Assembly (NCBI RefSeq): GCF_040115645.1
Contig: NC_089542.1
Location: 4,898,001 to 4,962,000, forward strand
Length of the DNA: 64,000 nt
Direction: 5' to 3'
Source of the DNA: Euwallacea fornicatus
Taxonomy: Eukaryota > Arthropoda > Insecta > Coleoptera > Curculionidae
The notes under the pieces were generated by a model. That model had not been told where the DNA came from and searched no databases. It worked only from the letters and a program-made list of their open reading frames with translations. Positions 45,381-59,049 of this stretch are shown here, one piece after another (position 1 is the stretch's first letter; each line of letters begins with the position of its first letter). The translations under genes and the position numbers were made by a program.

Positions 45381-48300
45381 ATGAACCGCGGTGGTAGTGT
45401 GGGGGCCCGGGTGCAAGTGCCCGGCGAACTCAGAGAGGTGCTGCTTGAGTTCACCATCAGCTACCTGCTAGAGCAGCCGGGAGACGTGGTAACTTATGCT
45501 GCAGACTATTTCAGCAGGCTCAGAGAGGCGCGGTGCAGTGCTCTGCTTTATGAGGGGGCCGGGCCTTCGGAGACACTTTCGCCTGATGAATCAGAGATTT
45601 CTCATGAAGAGGGTAAGAATGCAAGTTGTCACTTGGTGTAAGGAAAAGTGAGATGTTTAGAAAGTGTTAATTGGAAAATAATGGTCTGTGACATATAGGG
45701 ATTCCTACTAAGTTTCCCTGTGTTATTTGAGGGGCAGATTGCTGAAGAATTTTGGTGCACATCCTCGAGATATTTTTGAAGTGCAGATTTCAAGGCTATT
45801 CCACAATATTTCAAGGTATTTCTAAGGTTTTTTGGCGTAAAAGCCATTTATCCCACAATGTCAGCTTTTAGCCCTAAATTGCTCCTTTAAATTACTTCAT
45901 TAGAGACTCAATGACAAGTTGGAAATAAATAACTTATCCACATCTAAAGGGACTCTTTCTATCTATCAGCAAAAAATTAGAAAAGAGTGAGTAATGGAAA
46001 GGTGAAAAGAAAAAAATTGAATTATTTTCAATTTTTACCTTAATTTTTGGTCATAAAATGATTTGGCTCACTGTATAAACCTTTTCTCAGATTTCTTGAT
46101 TTATTGACCATCTCATCAGCTTGAATATTCATTGACTAACTACTTAGAAGAATTTTCCAGAAATTTTTGATTTCTAGAAAAACTTCTGGGAACTTCATCT
46201 AACCCATACTCAGACTCACTGAAAACTGTTGGAGCATACCGGTAAGCTCCTATCCACCATTTCACTCAAAACTCAAGGAAAATACCTGAATCATTCATCT
46301 TGATTTACCTTCTTCACAACACACGCTTTGACCTTGTCTATCATCTCATTTTCAATAATAGACGGTCTTGCAGACCGCCACACTTTCCGAATTGGATAGG
46401 TTAGTTTAGAGGGCCCCAATAATTCCCAGTAATGTCAGGGCAATTTATAAAAACCATTAATCAAAATCTAGAGATTCTCTCTGGTGAGATACAGAGCAGG
46501 TTCATTCAGTCTGTGATTAATGCGCTTTTAAAGGTCGTTTGCATCAATTTTTTTCCCACTTCTGGCGCGAAATTTATCAAGGAAAAAATGCGTTTGCGGT
46601 TAACACTAAATCAACCCTACAGTTTGCAAAGAAGACCTTTCGGGAAACAATTTGTTTCTTGAGCCTTCAGTTCAATGCTCTACAACTTTCAGAATGCGAT
46701 ACATTTCCTCAGACGCAGTTTAATGTTCAGAGGATATTCCACCTCAAGTTCTGATCTTCTAGCAATCCCCAGTGGGTCAAGGTGAAGTACTGTTTGGTCA
46801 GATGTTAAGGCTATTTATCATAATTAGGTTATTTGGCTAATAAGTTAATTAAAGCTCATAAGTCCCCCTTATCTTTACATTTATTAACCTGATAAGTAAA
46901 AAGTCATGAATTTTCGTTTATCATTCACAATAAGAGTTGATGCCATTGATGGTATTCGTCTGGTGGTTCCATTAGTATGCGCCAAACGTTGAGTATAGGG
47001 ATTGAGTATAAATAATGTAATATGTATGAGAACTTGAAGAATGAAAGAACCTCACTGTTGTCTTTATTTTGTATAAAAGACCCGTTTTGGGTCATTATGT
47101 GAGGCTTATCTACGCTACCGCTTCATGTACAACTATGTTACAAATTTCACTGTTTATTCAGTCATCTTTGGTGATTTTTCAGCCTGAAATTCAGTGCCGT
47201 AGAAGTTCGATTTTTGTAGTCGAAATTCTAAAAAAACAAGTCTCATTTTCAACCATTCTTAGAGTGTTTTATTGCTTTATTAATAAATTATTCTACGCCA
47301 TTGTTCCTTGGCCAATAACGTCGACAATTTTTTTATTTACTTCCCATACGTCTGTGATTATTTGATCCGAAATTCACTGGTACAGACGGTTTATTTGGGG
47401 ATTACCATCTCTCGCCACCGTTTCTTATTCGACGAATTTTAAAGCTGTCCATTCCTTTATAACTCATTGGCGATTGTCCAGTGCTAATGTCCGGCACTGA
47501 ATTCAGAGCCGTAGAAGTTTGATTTTCGCAGCTGTTCTGAGGAAGAAGGAATTTCTATGCCACTGTTACTTGACTAATTAAGTTGCAAATTTTATTCACT
47601 TTAGGTCTCAGCTGCATAAAAAGTCGATTTGGGAAGTTCTTAAAAATTTTCCCCGTAATGGGCTATTCTTGACTCCTTTCTTTTAGCCACCTTGAAGAAC
47701 GCCCTTCACCTAATTAAATGCCACTTTCCTACGCCAGCGTTTATCAGACCAATTAAATTGCAAAATTTTCATTTTACACCCAACAGAAAAGCGATTTTTT
47801 ACCTTAAATTTCAGGACAGTGGAAACGTCTATTTAGAAAGTTTTAGTTGTTTTTTAAATTCTTTCTTTTATCCATTTTACCCGTGTTTCTGCGTAGTCAC
47901 ATACGACTTCCTTACTCCATTTTCTTAACTAGTCAACTTGCAAATTTGACTATTGATGATCAGTACTTATGTAACAATTCCAAAAAACAATCAGTGGCAT
48001 ATAAGGCTTATTTGAATAGTTACCAACTCTTTTTAGCTTTTTGTTGAAGCTTAAAGTGTACTCTCCGACGCCATTGATTATTGAAGAATCAAGTTGTGGG
48101 TTTTCCCACTTATTCTAGTGATTAAGTTAATATCCAGTATAAAATCGAGTGGCGTATAAATTTGTGAGTAGTTAAACGTTTTCAAAAAGTTCTTTTATTA
48201 TAGTCACATTTTCCACTTTATTAGGTTGCTGGTGGCTCTACGCCACTGTTTCGCATCAATCGCAATCAAATTTAACTATTGTTTTTACCCAAAGGTCATC

Positions 48301-49520
48301 CAGTGATTGGGTCCGAAATGCAGTAGCATAGAAAGGCAGTTACATTTTTTTTTTCTATTTTCAAAATTAAACGACGAAATAGGTTTTTTCCTTAAACATC
48401 GGTCAGTGGGATGTGGAAACTCCTTAAACACAATTAGTTTTCCGATAGCCAAAAGTCGACTTCAGTGTCATTTTTCTTCTTAAAAATCAGCTGAGAAGAA
48501 TATTACCACCACCTCGATATGGTGTCTTTTCCTATTAAACTCCACTTTATAGAACCTCCGGTGGGCCGCTTCCAAAGCCGGCGGAAATCGGTATTCGCCG
48601 AAACCTACGACCCGGAAGAGGACGAGGACGACGACGGCACCCGAACCATCTTCCCGAAGTCAGATGAGCAGAGGCAGCGCCTCTCGGAGGCGGTCCGTAA
48701 CATCCTCCTGTTCCGCTCTTTGGACAAGGACCAGATGAACGAAGTATTGGATGCCATGTTCGAGAAGAGGGTGAACAAGGGCGACATTGTCATCAAGCAA
48801 GGCGACGACGGCGACAACTTCTACGTGATCCAAAGGTGAGTAAACAAGGAATCAAAACCGCCATGTGAACTTGGTGTGGCTGTCAAAAGTGACATGTGAT
48901 TTGTGGTTGATGGCTACTAATAAGGTGAGATGAAGATCATCATCAGAGTTATGCGTGTATAGTTGGCTGTCTGCATGGAGAGTTATAATAATGGACGATT
49001 GAATAGTTATGAAAATTGCGGTTTGTGATGGAAATTATGGGTAATTTTCGCAAACAATTACCGATTGCATTGTACATTATGTGTGTCAAATGATCGCCAA
49101 AACAGTAAAATAATATGTATGGAACAAAAGGTGCTCAATTGCAGTGGAACAAACCAGATTGTCGTATTGTTCTCCATGGACTGCAAGTATGTAGTTATGA
49201 GGTCTTTCTGCCAACGTGTCTCAGGCCAAAAACTAATTGTCGCGATTTATTAAATTCATTAAAAGCGCGTTTTTCTGGCACGACCGCTTTTATCGGAGCC
49301 AAGAGGAATGTCTCTAGTTCCCAAAATATAAATTATCTCAAGAAAATAAACATATTGGTTACAAAAATAATGTCTCGGCCTGATGATGGGGCCGCGGTGC
49401 ATTGTGGGCCGAGACCCGGGCTTTTATCGATTTTAATAGTCCGGCCTGAATAAATCAGGAGATTTAATTTAAACCGTTGCGGACAAACGTTGTTTCCTTC
49501 CTGGATGGTCAAGTGGTCAG

Positions 49521-49561
<41 letters not shown>

Positions 49562-52500
49562 GTAGGAGGGCTATTTTTAATTAACAGTGACCCTCAAGAT
49601 TAGTGATGTAAGTGGGAATAGTAGCTAGCGATCTTTACCGAAAATTGGGAATATTCGCGAGAATTAGGTATTCGCTAGTAATAGAGGGATGGCACGATAT
49701 TGACATAGAAGGATGAAGTGAAAGAAGAACACCGTAGTCGGATACAGATTGTTCCACTAATCTACAGCCCAATCAGGGATAGCGCCCATTTCCAAAATGT
49801 TTAATAAGTGATAACTTTGATTTTTCGACATTTCTTGATAGCTGAATTAATTCAGGGCCAAACTTGAAGGAAGGTACAGAGATGCAACGGAACATCGCAT
49901 CGTAACGTTTCGTACGTTGAACGTTGAATTAATTGTAACAATTCTGTGGCACCACCAAAGCTTCATAAAATAGTTTAATATTTTTCCTTCTGTTCTTCTT
50001 ACAGTTACAGTTGCCCTATCTATGACGTCAAATTTCAAAGGTATAGTTGTTTTTTTAAACGTTTCTTATACTATTGCGGTTTTCATAATCCAGGCGTGAA
50101 AACTTCAGTAGTTCTACTGGGTTTTTATCAATTAGCAACAACATTTCACATCAATATGGACGGCACTGGGTAACAGTGTCGCGTAGCTCCTTATCGCAAC
50201 ATTGAGAATTCCCATCGATTGTCGGTGTTTCGCCGTCACATCAAGGAAAGATACGCGCTGGTGTTCTACACATACTCCCATAATATACTGCTCAATCTTT
50301 GTAAACATTAGTTCGAAAATGTTAAAATGACTGTTGCCGGTATCTGAATCGGGACGCGCATGTGCAGGCATTGTTTCCAAATCATGGATGGCAACAGCGT
50401 ATACATAACGGACCCGTGGAAAAATAACTAGGTCTCACGTTAGTTATTCCTTCTTCGCATCCACACAACATAGTCATTAAGGAATCAAACTCTTAATGAA
50501 GTCTGTGGCGCATCTTTGCCTGTTTCACTGAGATTGCCAGAGTCTCAAAGTGCATACTTTATTTCAAGTTTTCTGGATTGTCAAACTCTTGTGGGAAAGC
50601 TACTGCTTTTACCACAGTAATCTCAGGTTTTCCAATGGAATATCAAATTCTTAGTGAATTCAGTGGCTTGTCATGTTTCCTAGATTACCTGAAATAATTC
50701 TGAGCCACCCTGTAGGTATACATATTGTATAATATAGCTTTTAATGCCTGACGCCGGCTATCTAGCCGCGTAATTTGAATAATCGTTTCTTATTAGTATT
50801 GACAATATTCATTGTTGGGTTGCTCAACTGGTGTTCTTACAGAGATAGTGCGTGAGTGATGGGATTACCTAGAAAATGTCGTCGACCCACAATGAGCACG
50901 CACCATAAAAAGAAGCATCTGCTATAATGGTTGAACTAGATTTCACTGCTCCGTAACAATAAACCAAACGTGTTCCATTATTCCCCAGTTAAAAGGCCTG
51001 AAACCACAAACTCAACAATCTTTCACATATTAATTGCATAACGGATGAACCACCCTATATCTTGAGATTAAGCTTATCACTAGCTGCATCGTCCCAAATT
51101 TGCTCTTGGTGACGTCAAGTGACGTGGTGTGTTCAAGGCTGTAATATAAATTATTTATGGTGGTTTTTACGCATGTGTGTAGAAACGGGCCCATTTACGA
51201 GGCGCATTCGCTTAAGCGCTTTAAGTTTCATTACTATGGAGCCGGTTGGTTAATTAACCGGGTTTTAATTGTGTGCGCTCGCCTAATTAAATTGTTGGCA
51301 CGCTCATGATTTTCGCCAATTTAAGGAAAAATCTTGTCTAGTAGATGACGCCCCATTATCAGTGTGGGTGGATCATGGTAAATGAAAATTGATTATCTGG
51401 GCGTTTTCCATCGAATTTCAATGAATTAAATCGATTAATGGAGACGTTTTGCATTTTTCCTTCCTTTAGGATATATTTTAAGGATCGCATTTTGAAAGCT
51501 TCGTCCCACAAGGCTCTCGATAACTGAGAAATGCCTTGCCTACTCAGTTCTGTCAATCCAGATATGGAAATAATATTCTGGCGATTCTAAGCGTGATTTT
51601 TAAGGTTTCTTTCAATGTAAATTCTTATGGATAAGTTGGTTCTCGGAACAATCGCTTCGTTTCTAAATTTTTCATTGCTCGTTACTGCTTGCCTGTTCAA
51701 TACTTACTACACACGTAAACTTCACATAGATTCAATACTTCCCAAGCTTAGGAACATGTTTCTTCAGGTCTATTTGCATGCAGATCCTTATAGATAAGCT
51801 GAACTATTTTTCGACGAAAATGAATCTTCTATTTAACTCACTTTTGAAGTTCACACTTCAGGCCATATCGGTTTAGTTTCTGGGAAATCCCTTTTGAGGC
51901 GTAGTTGGTGGTTTTCTATACTTTGACCTCACGATTTTATCCTTTTTGCTGTCTAAATACGATGTTTTGGACAAAAATTTTAGATTTGTTTTGGAATTTC
52001 AAGAATTTTTTAAAACTAAATTAACATTAAACTAGGGAAAATGTTCAACTCGATGACACATGGCATTTGTTAGCGACTAAAAATAGCCGATTTTGCTAAT
52101 ATAACGTTATAGTTGTGTGTTAGACAAAGACACATAACGAGGGTGGCCATTTTTACTCCATAATTTCATGAATTGGTAAAAAAAGGAAAAGATATGCAAC
52201 CAGATATGCAAACCTAACATTAAATTATTGTTGATTCTAGACGGAAAACTTGGTACCTTTTATAATTGGCTAATGATAGACTGATGGTTGTTTGACTTTC
52301 AGTAAACTAAATATTTTGAAAACAATTGTTAGAGAATTGGCGAAATAGTTTGTCTTATAAGGGACTTTGAACATTTAAAAATTGTCTCATCAAGAGATTT
52401 TATTGTTTACACTCCCTTAAACCCCCAGTTAGTATCACCATGGTGGTATTTCTATCAGATATTTACAATTTTTAATTTTTAAAGGTGACTGAAAAACACA

Positions 52501-53649
52501 ATGGCATAGCTTGAAAACTGACCTATTGGAAGTTAAGAAATTGAACACTCAGTAGCTCAGCCTGTTCTCAAAAGTAGTTACAGATTACATATATTTAAAA
52601 TTATCGCCTTCTATAAGGGATATTTTGGTCTGTTCTTTTTGCCAATTTCCGGATGTGTTTCAGCCTGGTCTAGATAAAACTTTGGCTGGTTGAGGATATT
52701 TAGTATTCACTTATTCCTCATTTTCAGTGGCGTGTTCTTTGCTTTTGTCCAAAGCGACCCTACCCAAGAACCAGTTCATATTCATACGTATGACAACCGG
52801 GGCAGCTTTGGCGAACTAGCCCTTCTCTACAACATGCCTCGAGCCGCCACCATCCAAGCCCAATCCGAGGGCTCCTTGTGGGCCATGGATCGGCAGACCT
52901 TTAGGTGAGTTTCAATATCTTTAGTTAAGTTTTTAAGTCCCTCACAAAAAAAATTAAAATATAAATATGCCTAAAAATTATTTGCATAAATAAATGGCAT
53001 AGCAAAAATTGTCCAAATAAATGTGTGAGCGGCACCTATCGGGCACTGTTTTAAGTTCTTGAATCCGAACTGCGTGTATTGTTGATTGCATAAATATAAA
53101 CATTCTTTACGGCCCTAAGGCGCATCCTCTTGAAATCCGCCTTCAAGAAGCGAAAGATGTACGAAGCTCTAATCGAAAGCGTGCCCATGCTGAAAGCCTT
53201 ACAGCCCTACGAGCGTATGAATCTAGCTGATGCCCTAGTGCCCCGCACCTTCGCCAAAGGAGCCCGGATAATAAAGCAGGGGGACGCCGCTGACGGCATG
53301 TACTTCGTCGAAGGCGGGGAGGTGGTCATTAGCGTCCTGGACGACAGCGGGAAAGAGATAGAGATAAATCGTATCGGCAAGGGTGGGTACTTTGGGGAGT
53401 TGGCTTTGGTCACGCATCGGCCTAGGGCCGCCTCTGCCTTTGCCGATGGAGACGTCAAGTGCGCATGTAAGTTTTCTTGATGAAGGAATGTTATTTTTTT
53501 ATGTAATTTTGGGAATAGTTTTGGATGTAGAGGCGTTTGAGCGTCTGCTGGGCCCCTGCATGGAAATCATGAAGCGCAACATCACTGATTACGAGGACCA
53601 AATGCTCAAAATCTTCGGCTCAAAGCAGAACATCCGGGACATACGATGA
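45381..53649 (+). CDS. Pka-R2: cAMP-dependent protein kinase type II regulatory subunit
   Basis: Five exons, 45381-45612, 48553-48835, 52728-52904, 53120-53466 and 53519-53649, join to 389 residues. Exon 1 carries the RIIa docking/dimerisation domain (VPGELREVLLEFTISYLLEQ, PGDVV-YAADYFSRL) that binds AKAPs. Exon 2 has the inhibitor sequence RRKSVFAE, an RRxS autophosphorylation site that marks type II, then the start of cAMP domain A. Phosphate-binding cassettes are intact in both cAMP sites: FGELALLYNMPRAATI (A) and FGELALVTHRPRAASA (B). The C-terminal helix ends EIMKRNITDYEDQMLKIFGS. It holds PKA catalytic subunits inactive until cAMP binds. Introns 1 and 3-5 vary from 52 bases to 3.9 kb. 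The segment before domain A's cassette (GVFFAFVQSDPTQEPVHIH) is unusually long and hydrophobic compared with GTYDVFV-type sequences. Confidence 0.94.
45613..48552. repeat. Pka-R2 intron 1 with a diverged tandem repeat array
   Basis: From about 47190 to 48320, copies of a unit containing ctacgccactgtt...a-taa-ttgcaaattt recur near 47292, 47553, 47730, 48064 and 48239, alternating with gccgtagaagttcgattt-like blocks near 47200 and 47506. The left half (45.6-47.1 kb) shows nothing I recognise. Confidence 0.55.
48836..52727. other. Pka-R2 intron 2
   Basis: 3.9-kb intron. It holds an (AG)n microsatellite at about 49527-49557 and a minus-strand open frame at 50132-50380 that I cannot assign. No exon of Pka-R2 is missing, because the flanking domains join in phase. 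Confidence 0.5.
49519..49557. repeat. (AG)n microsatellite
   Basis: Uninterrupted run of about 14 AG units from about 49529, preceded by imperfect units. Confidence 0.9.
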
Positions 53650-56600
53650 AATGATCGTGAGCCGTTCCCCGTTTGGTTTGTATTCTCCGTGTTCGTTTCA
53701 GTGTTTGTCGTCCCTGAATTTTGAATGGTTGTGCGCATTGGGGTGTTCTTTGTCTCGCGGGGTGGGCGGGCTCTGGAAGGAGGAGGAGAAGAAGGAGGAG
53801 GGACCAGAGGAGGAGTCCCAGAGTCCTAAAGTGAACTTTTACTTTGACGTTGGTTATAGTAATACAGTCAGTTGTTTTGACTGCAATTTGTGACAAATTG
53901 GCAACCGCAGGTTTTCTCGTCGCGTGCTAACACATCTTCCAGTTACACATGAATATTTCATTATTATATTTTTTAGATGCTTACTACGACACTATTTTAC
54001 AATGAGAATCAGTTGTTAAACTGATATAATACAGGAAGTCATACTGACTTCACTTAATGACAATTCTGTGGCATCTGTTGCTCTACTATTAGAAAAATAA
54101 CATTTTATACATATATTAAAAATAGGGTCTTGCTAATGTTTTTGGTTCGGGTCTAGCCGGTTCTCCGTCCTCCTCCCTCCCGGCCCAGTCATAGATAAGT
54201 AAATTGTTTATACTAGTCAAAGGAATGTGTAAATATTCGTCTTAAATATGGACTTTTCCCGTCGACCTGAGAAAATTCGTGGCCCGAGGCAAACCCATCA
54301 TTTAATCTCAGTCCAAAACGCATATCTACCCCAGCAAATGGAGAATTCTTCACCAACTGCGGCGTGCCTCGCCGCCAATTTACAAGCCGACGTTTCCCCC
54401 GTGTGCTTTATAATCTTTTAAGGAGAATTTTGTAAAAAAAGTCAAACGAGAGACGCTCCCGCTGGTCGGACCAAAGCAACTTTATTTAAATTAAGAGAGA
54501 GATTGAAAGGAATGAATGGCCCGTTGTTATATTTATTTTTCCGTTGTTGAGTTTTTTCACCGTAGTTCTAGCGCTTCTTTGCTCAAATCATACGAAGATC
54601 TGCTGTTGAAATGCGTTGCCATTGTTTTGTTTATCGTTAGAATGTATTAGACGGTAGTTGTTTACTTAGTTTACTGTTTGTCTACTTAGTCGGCTCAACA
54701 GGGACAGTACCTGTCACTGTCGTTTTATTAAATATTCATCATGTCACGATCAAAGGGGACACGAAGAAATTTCTATCTTATGCAACCATTTTTAAATTAT
54801 TTGTTTGTATGTGTTTAATCGTTTTATCAACGTTTTGTTCGGTGCTTAAGCGCGTGCGTGAACTTAGCGTGAGTGCACAATAGAGGAAAACTCCCTTGTT
54901 ATCGTTTAGATGAAACCGAGTAGGTGGAACCGTAATAATACTTAGATGTCGTCGGAATTTAAATGTGCAAACCCCCCGAATGCCCTGTGTATTTTCCGAA
55001 TCAGTTTTGTTGTAGTTGAAAGGCACAAAATATGCAAAAGAACAGAAGGCAAAATTATCATTTGTAAGCTTCATACTGGCTATATTTGAAGCACATTGCA
55101 AAAAAAATTCCAAATGTGGTCATTTCATCCTTCTGGCGGCCATTGTATGCCTGGTATCATCACAGTAGAATCGCCAATTATGTGTCACCCTATCCGAGGA
55201 ATTTATCCAAAAATGTCTAAATACTTAATTAAGGCTGCAACACAGGATTTGATATATAGCCGAAGGAATCTGTCAATAAGTCTATTCGTAAACTGCGATT
55301 CGTCACAATCTCCTACACCGCCATTTTTCCATTAATGGCCGCCTTTTTGATGAGCCGAAACCTTCTACGCAACACTTTCTGACCCTTCCTACACCCGTTT
55401 AGGTTTCATCTTGGACTGTTAAAATTACACCCAACTAGAGGTGATTGTATAAACAAAAAGTACCGCTTAAGTAGTTGCTGCTTCACTTTTACATATTAAT
55501 AGATAACCGTTATCTCACTCTAATGGCGGTTTTGACTGCACAGCTGAGCAAGACAAAATGATTGCTGTCACGCGAGAAATTACTTCCGCTCTATTGTTTC
55601 ACTCTATTTTGTCTCGCTTGACTGATTGAGCAGAGCCGAACTCGCCCTAAGGGACATTTTCTCAGTGTTCTTAGGCTATTGAATGTTAATTAAAAGAAAT
55701 CAAATATCAAGCAACAGTATTAAAAAAAAGTGCGTTGTTGCGGCCCCTCCGAGGGGCGATTGTTTTCTAGATGTTTATATAATATACTTAAAGTAATTTC
55801 CCGAGGACGGCGGAGCCCTCCTCTCCGTAGGGGGGAGGGGGCTGAACCGCTCTCGAAACCTCTCAAATTTTCCAATGTGATACGACGATCATTTAGTAGT
55901 AAAACACGCAAAATCCATAATAAAAGTGCGACATGCGCGGGCGCAGGTGCCTACGCCTCAAATCCGGTATCATGTTGCGAAAATGCCTTCTTCCGTCTAT
56001 GTACGCCATGATTGTCCCTATAAGTGTGTGCGATTGCCTTTCTTAACTGTACCAAAAATCGTTTATGAGGGTATAAAAATGTGTCATTTCCATTACTGAA
56101 AATAAGTCTGGTTAAACCCAACCGAAGGGGAACTAGGGGGGTACCAAGCAACAACCTCGAGGTACCTTTGGTTGGGAAGGTACCAAAGAGATGCAGTGAA
56201 GGTTCCTTAGCCTCATCAGCGCTTCACATCTTATTACTACTAAAATAAAAGAGCTTATTAAACCTACCGAAGATGTTTTATGTTATATAGGAGGATCATC
56301 TGTAACCTGAATAATAATTGTAAATGTTATTATTTTATGGAAATAATAAATGAGTATAAACTGTGTGGAACTCTTATTTTGAGTTTGGGACACCTGACTC
56401 AAATATTACCCAAATGAGAGTAAGTAGAGCTGTACTGTTTTGTGCATCTGTCTAGACAAACTTAAATTAGTTTGACCCCCAATTCAGACTTTCCATTTTT
56501 GAACATCCACAAGATTTATCCCACTTATCAATAACTTTTATGAATTTCTTTAAATGGTCTGTAGAAAAGTCTCAATATCTCCTAAATAAGCATATTTATA

Positions 56601-56654
56601 TCAATAAGGATATCTTATATAGAATTGTAACCTGTATTAACACTGAAACCTCTA
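53650..56654. other. Pka-R2 3' UTR and convergent spacer
   Basis: A purine-rich stretch (ggaggaggagaagaaggagg) lies at about 53777. Around 55728-55990 there is GC-richer sequence with 60-93-residue frames on both strands that resemble no family I know. No polyadenylation signal can be assigned with confidence. Confidence 0.35.
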
Positions 56655-57464
56655 CTAAAAGATTATACTTGAAATATTCCTCTTATAACACTCTAAGCTA
56701 CACAAAGGCACGCCAGTCCTTGAGCATGAATACTTTTTAATATGCCCGCAACCCATGCTGCATAACTTCACTTTGGGAGGCTCCGCAGCTCTGACGCTCT
56801 CCAAAGGATAGTCAATTCCTTCTGGAAAAGCCAAGATAGTCTTCTCAATGCTCTGCCTGTAGATTATTGATGGTGCATTCACCCTTATAGTCTTATTTTT
56901 TATTTGTTTAGTTGCTTTTGAGTCCTGTTTCTTCAACAACCGTTCCATGGTCTTCTTCTTGTCCTTCTCTCGTTTCTCATCAGCTAGCTGCTTGCGCTTC
57001 TGGGACTTGATTGCAGCCTTCTGAATGGCCTCTGCAGTCATTACTTTCTCTTTATATCCAGTCGGCAGAGACATTAAAGTAGGGGTTGTAGGGTTAATTG
57101 TGCCTTCATTTCCTCGATCATACATAGCTCTTTGTCTTGCTGTCATCAAAGCTGGATCTTTGGGTTTGATTTTTTTTAATTCATCATCTACATCCTCCAA
57201 TTTTCCGCTTTCTATTGCAGTAAGCCAGCGTTCTTCGTCACTAGAAGCACTGTCTCGTTTCTTTCGTTTTTTGTTGTTACTGGTGTTAGAGTTTGGGTTT
57301 GGCTTGGGTAGAATGGAAGTAGACGGTTTTGGTAGAGGTTTCATACTGGAACTGTTTTCATCAACGATTACCAGTTCGTTAGACGACGAACCGTCGTCTG
57401 AGGGAGCCGGTTTGGGTTTTTTCAGTTTACTCTTTTTCGACTTCTTCAAGGGACTGTCATCCAT
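56655..57464 (-). CDS. Ino80B: INO80 complex subunit B (PAPA-1/HIT zinc finger)
   Basis: A single exon of 269 residues. Lys/Ser/Pro-rich N-terminus; the PAPA-1-like conserved region from about 79 to 180 (ERWLTAIESGKLEDVDDELK, then LMTARQRAMYDRGNEG, LPTGYKEKVMTAEAIQKAA, and a Lys-rich helix ending KKTMERLLKKQD); and a C-terminal HIT-type zinc finger (CSMGCGHIKKYSCSRTGVPL then CSLECYKRN). INO80B is a subunit of the INO80 chromatin remodeller, acting in nucleosome sliding and H2A.Z handling in the nucleus. Start ATG at 57464 is the first in frame. It is divergent from the isoprenyl synthase-like gene, with 1.6 kb between start codons, and convergent with Pka-R2. Confidence 0.92.
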   Translation of the reverse strand: MDDSPLKKSKKSKLKKPKPAPSDDGSSSNELVIVDENSSSMKPLPKPSTSILPKPNPNSNTSNNKKRKKRDSASSDEERWLTAIESGKLEDVDDELKKIKPKDPALMTARQRAMYDRGNEGTINPTTPTLMSLPTGYKEKVMTAEAIQKAAIKSQKRKQLADEKREKDKKKTMERLLKKQDSKATKQIKNKTIRVNAPSIIYRQSIEKTILAFPEGIDYPLESVRAAEPPKVKLCSMGCGHIKKYSCSRTGVPLCSLECYKRNISSIIF

Positions 57465-59049
57465 ATTGGAAGATCAATTATGGAGCTCAGAACTCGAGGA
57501 AGACGTCTCAGTGCATTTACTTGCTTTATAGAATTACAAACAGGTGAAAAATGCTCTCCAAGAATTGTTTATTTACTTATTCAACAACTGGAAGTGAGGT
57601 TAGGAGAGGACGTGAAAAAGGTGATAGATGAAACGTCATGCACGCTTTTCATGCTGACAATTGGGAAACGGAAAACCTGAAGTGCTGATAGTGTAGGAAT
57701 ATTGAACTTGTAGAGCGTGTATATCAAAATTAAGTAGCACGTGCGTGTCTGAAGTGTGTGAGAACTTAAAAAACAAAGAAAGAGATATAATATGCATGTC
57801 TTCTACAGACTGACTAATGAATCAAAGTTGATAATGGGAGTGTATACGGGTTAAATAAAGATGGTGATCTGAACGTATGTGCTAGTTATTAGTTACTACT
57901 GTAAGGCGATCAAGAACTTGACAATATATGTCAATGATTTCACTGTGTTTCATATAACTATAAATAGTTTTCGTGATTTTGATTTTATTTTTATGGTGTT
58001 TAGTTCATAATTAATTAAATAATAAAATTTATATAATAATTAATAGTTTTTCATTTTCTCATTCTTTATTTCAATCCAAAAACAAAATCTTTGAGACGTC
58101 ACTGGTCAAATTTTAAGTTGACCTTGAATTGATTTGATGCATATGATTTATATATATAACACACTTGTAAAGATCCAAACAACAGGCTATACGTCATCAA
58201 ACGTGACGTCATATTTAAAGAGCTTCATTTCATATGAGAAAAATTATCTTTAATTAGTAACTTTTCATGTTTGACACGTTTTTATTTTTTCCTTTTCAAG
58301 GATTTTTACAGCAAACATTTTACTCTAAAAAATAATCTGGAAGCCATTGGTATAGGCCGATTCTGAAGTATGTTATGAATTATCAAAATCTCTCTTTCTT
58401 ATTTTTTCTACGTTTCACTTGGCTAACTTTGACTGGTACGCTTCTATTTATATTTTAATTACAATGTGTGTGTGTGTTATAAGGTAAAATTTCGATAATA
58501 CATTAGATGTTTCATTTAATATTTTATAGTTAGGCCGCTTCGCCATAGAAACGGTAACACTGGCATCTTTCAGGATCTTTTTGGAATGTAGCTCACTTAA
58601 TGTGACAATCAGGAAATGTGAAAATTATGTGACTTTAAAATCCTACAATACTTACACTTTTGTTATAATAGCTAGATTAAACTACGATTAGATTACCCTC
58701 ATGTTCACTGTCCTGAAGTCAAGAGCAACGTTGTTAAAGTACACGTGTAATAAAATAAGTATATATATGGTGGACTATTAAATGATACTCATATGAATGC
58801 AATGTTCAAACGACGGTGGTTCCATCTAGTTGCCACTTTATGACGACAAAGATTTGACAAATGTAGCCTTGTTAGAAGATGGCGGCATTTATTAACAACA
58901 GATGATTTCTAGGCAAAACTGATTTCAATATATTTTTTGGAGTACTCACACTGGGTATATGGGTAGTTTAGTATTTAACAACACACTCCAAACGAGTATA
59001 TAATTTCGTGAAAATTTAATAAATCTGCAGAATCCTACCTCTAACTAAA
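57465..59049. other. Divergent intergenic region between INO80B and the isoprenyl synthase-like gene
   Basis: AT-rich. No gene, TATA box or repeat family that I can assign. Confidence 0.35.

Noticed and set aside
50132..50380. Minus-strand frame of 82 residues in the Pka-R2 intron
   Set aside because: Could be a transposon remnant, but I cannot match it to any family, so it is not called.
55720..56011. Open frames of 63 and 93 residues on opposite strands
   Set aside because: No similarity to a known family and no start or splice context; GC-rich spacer.
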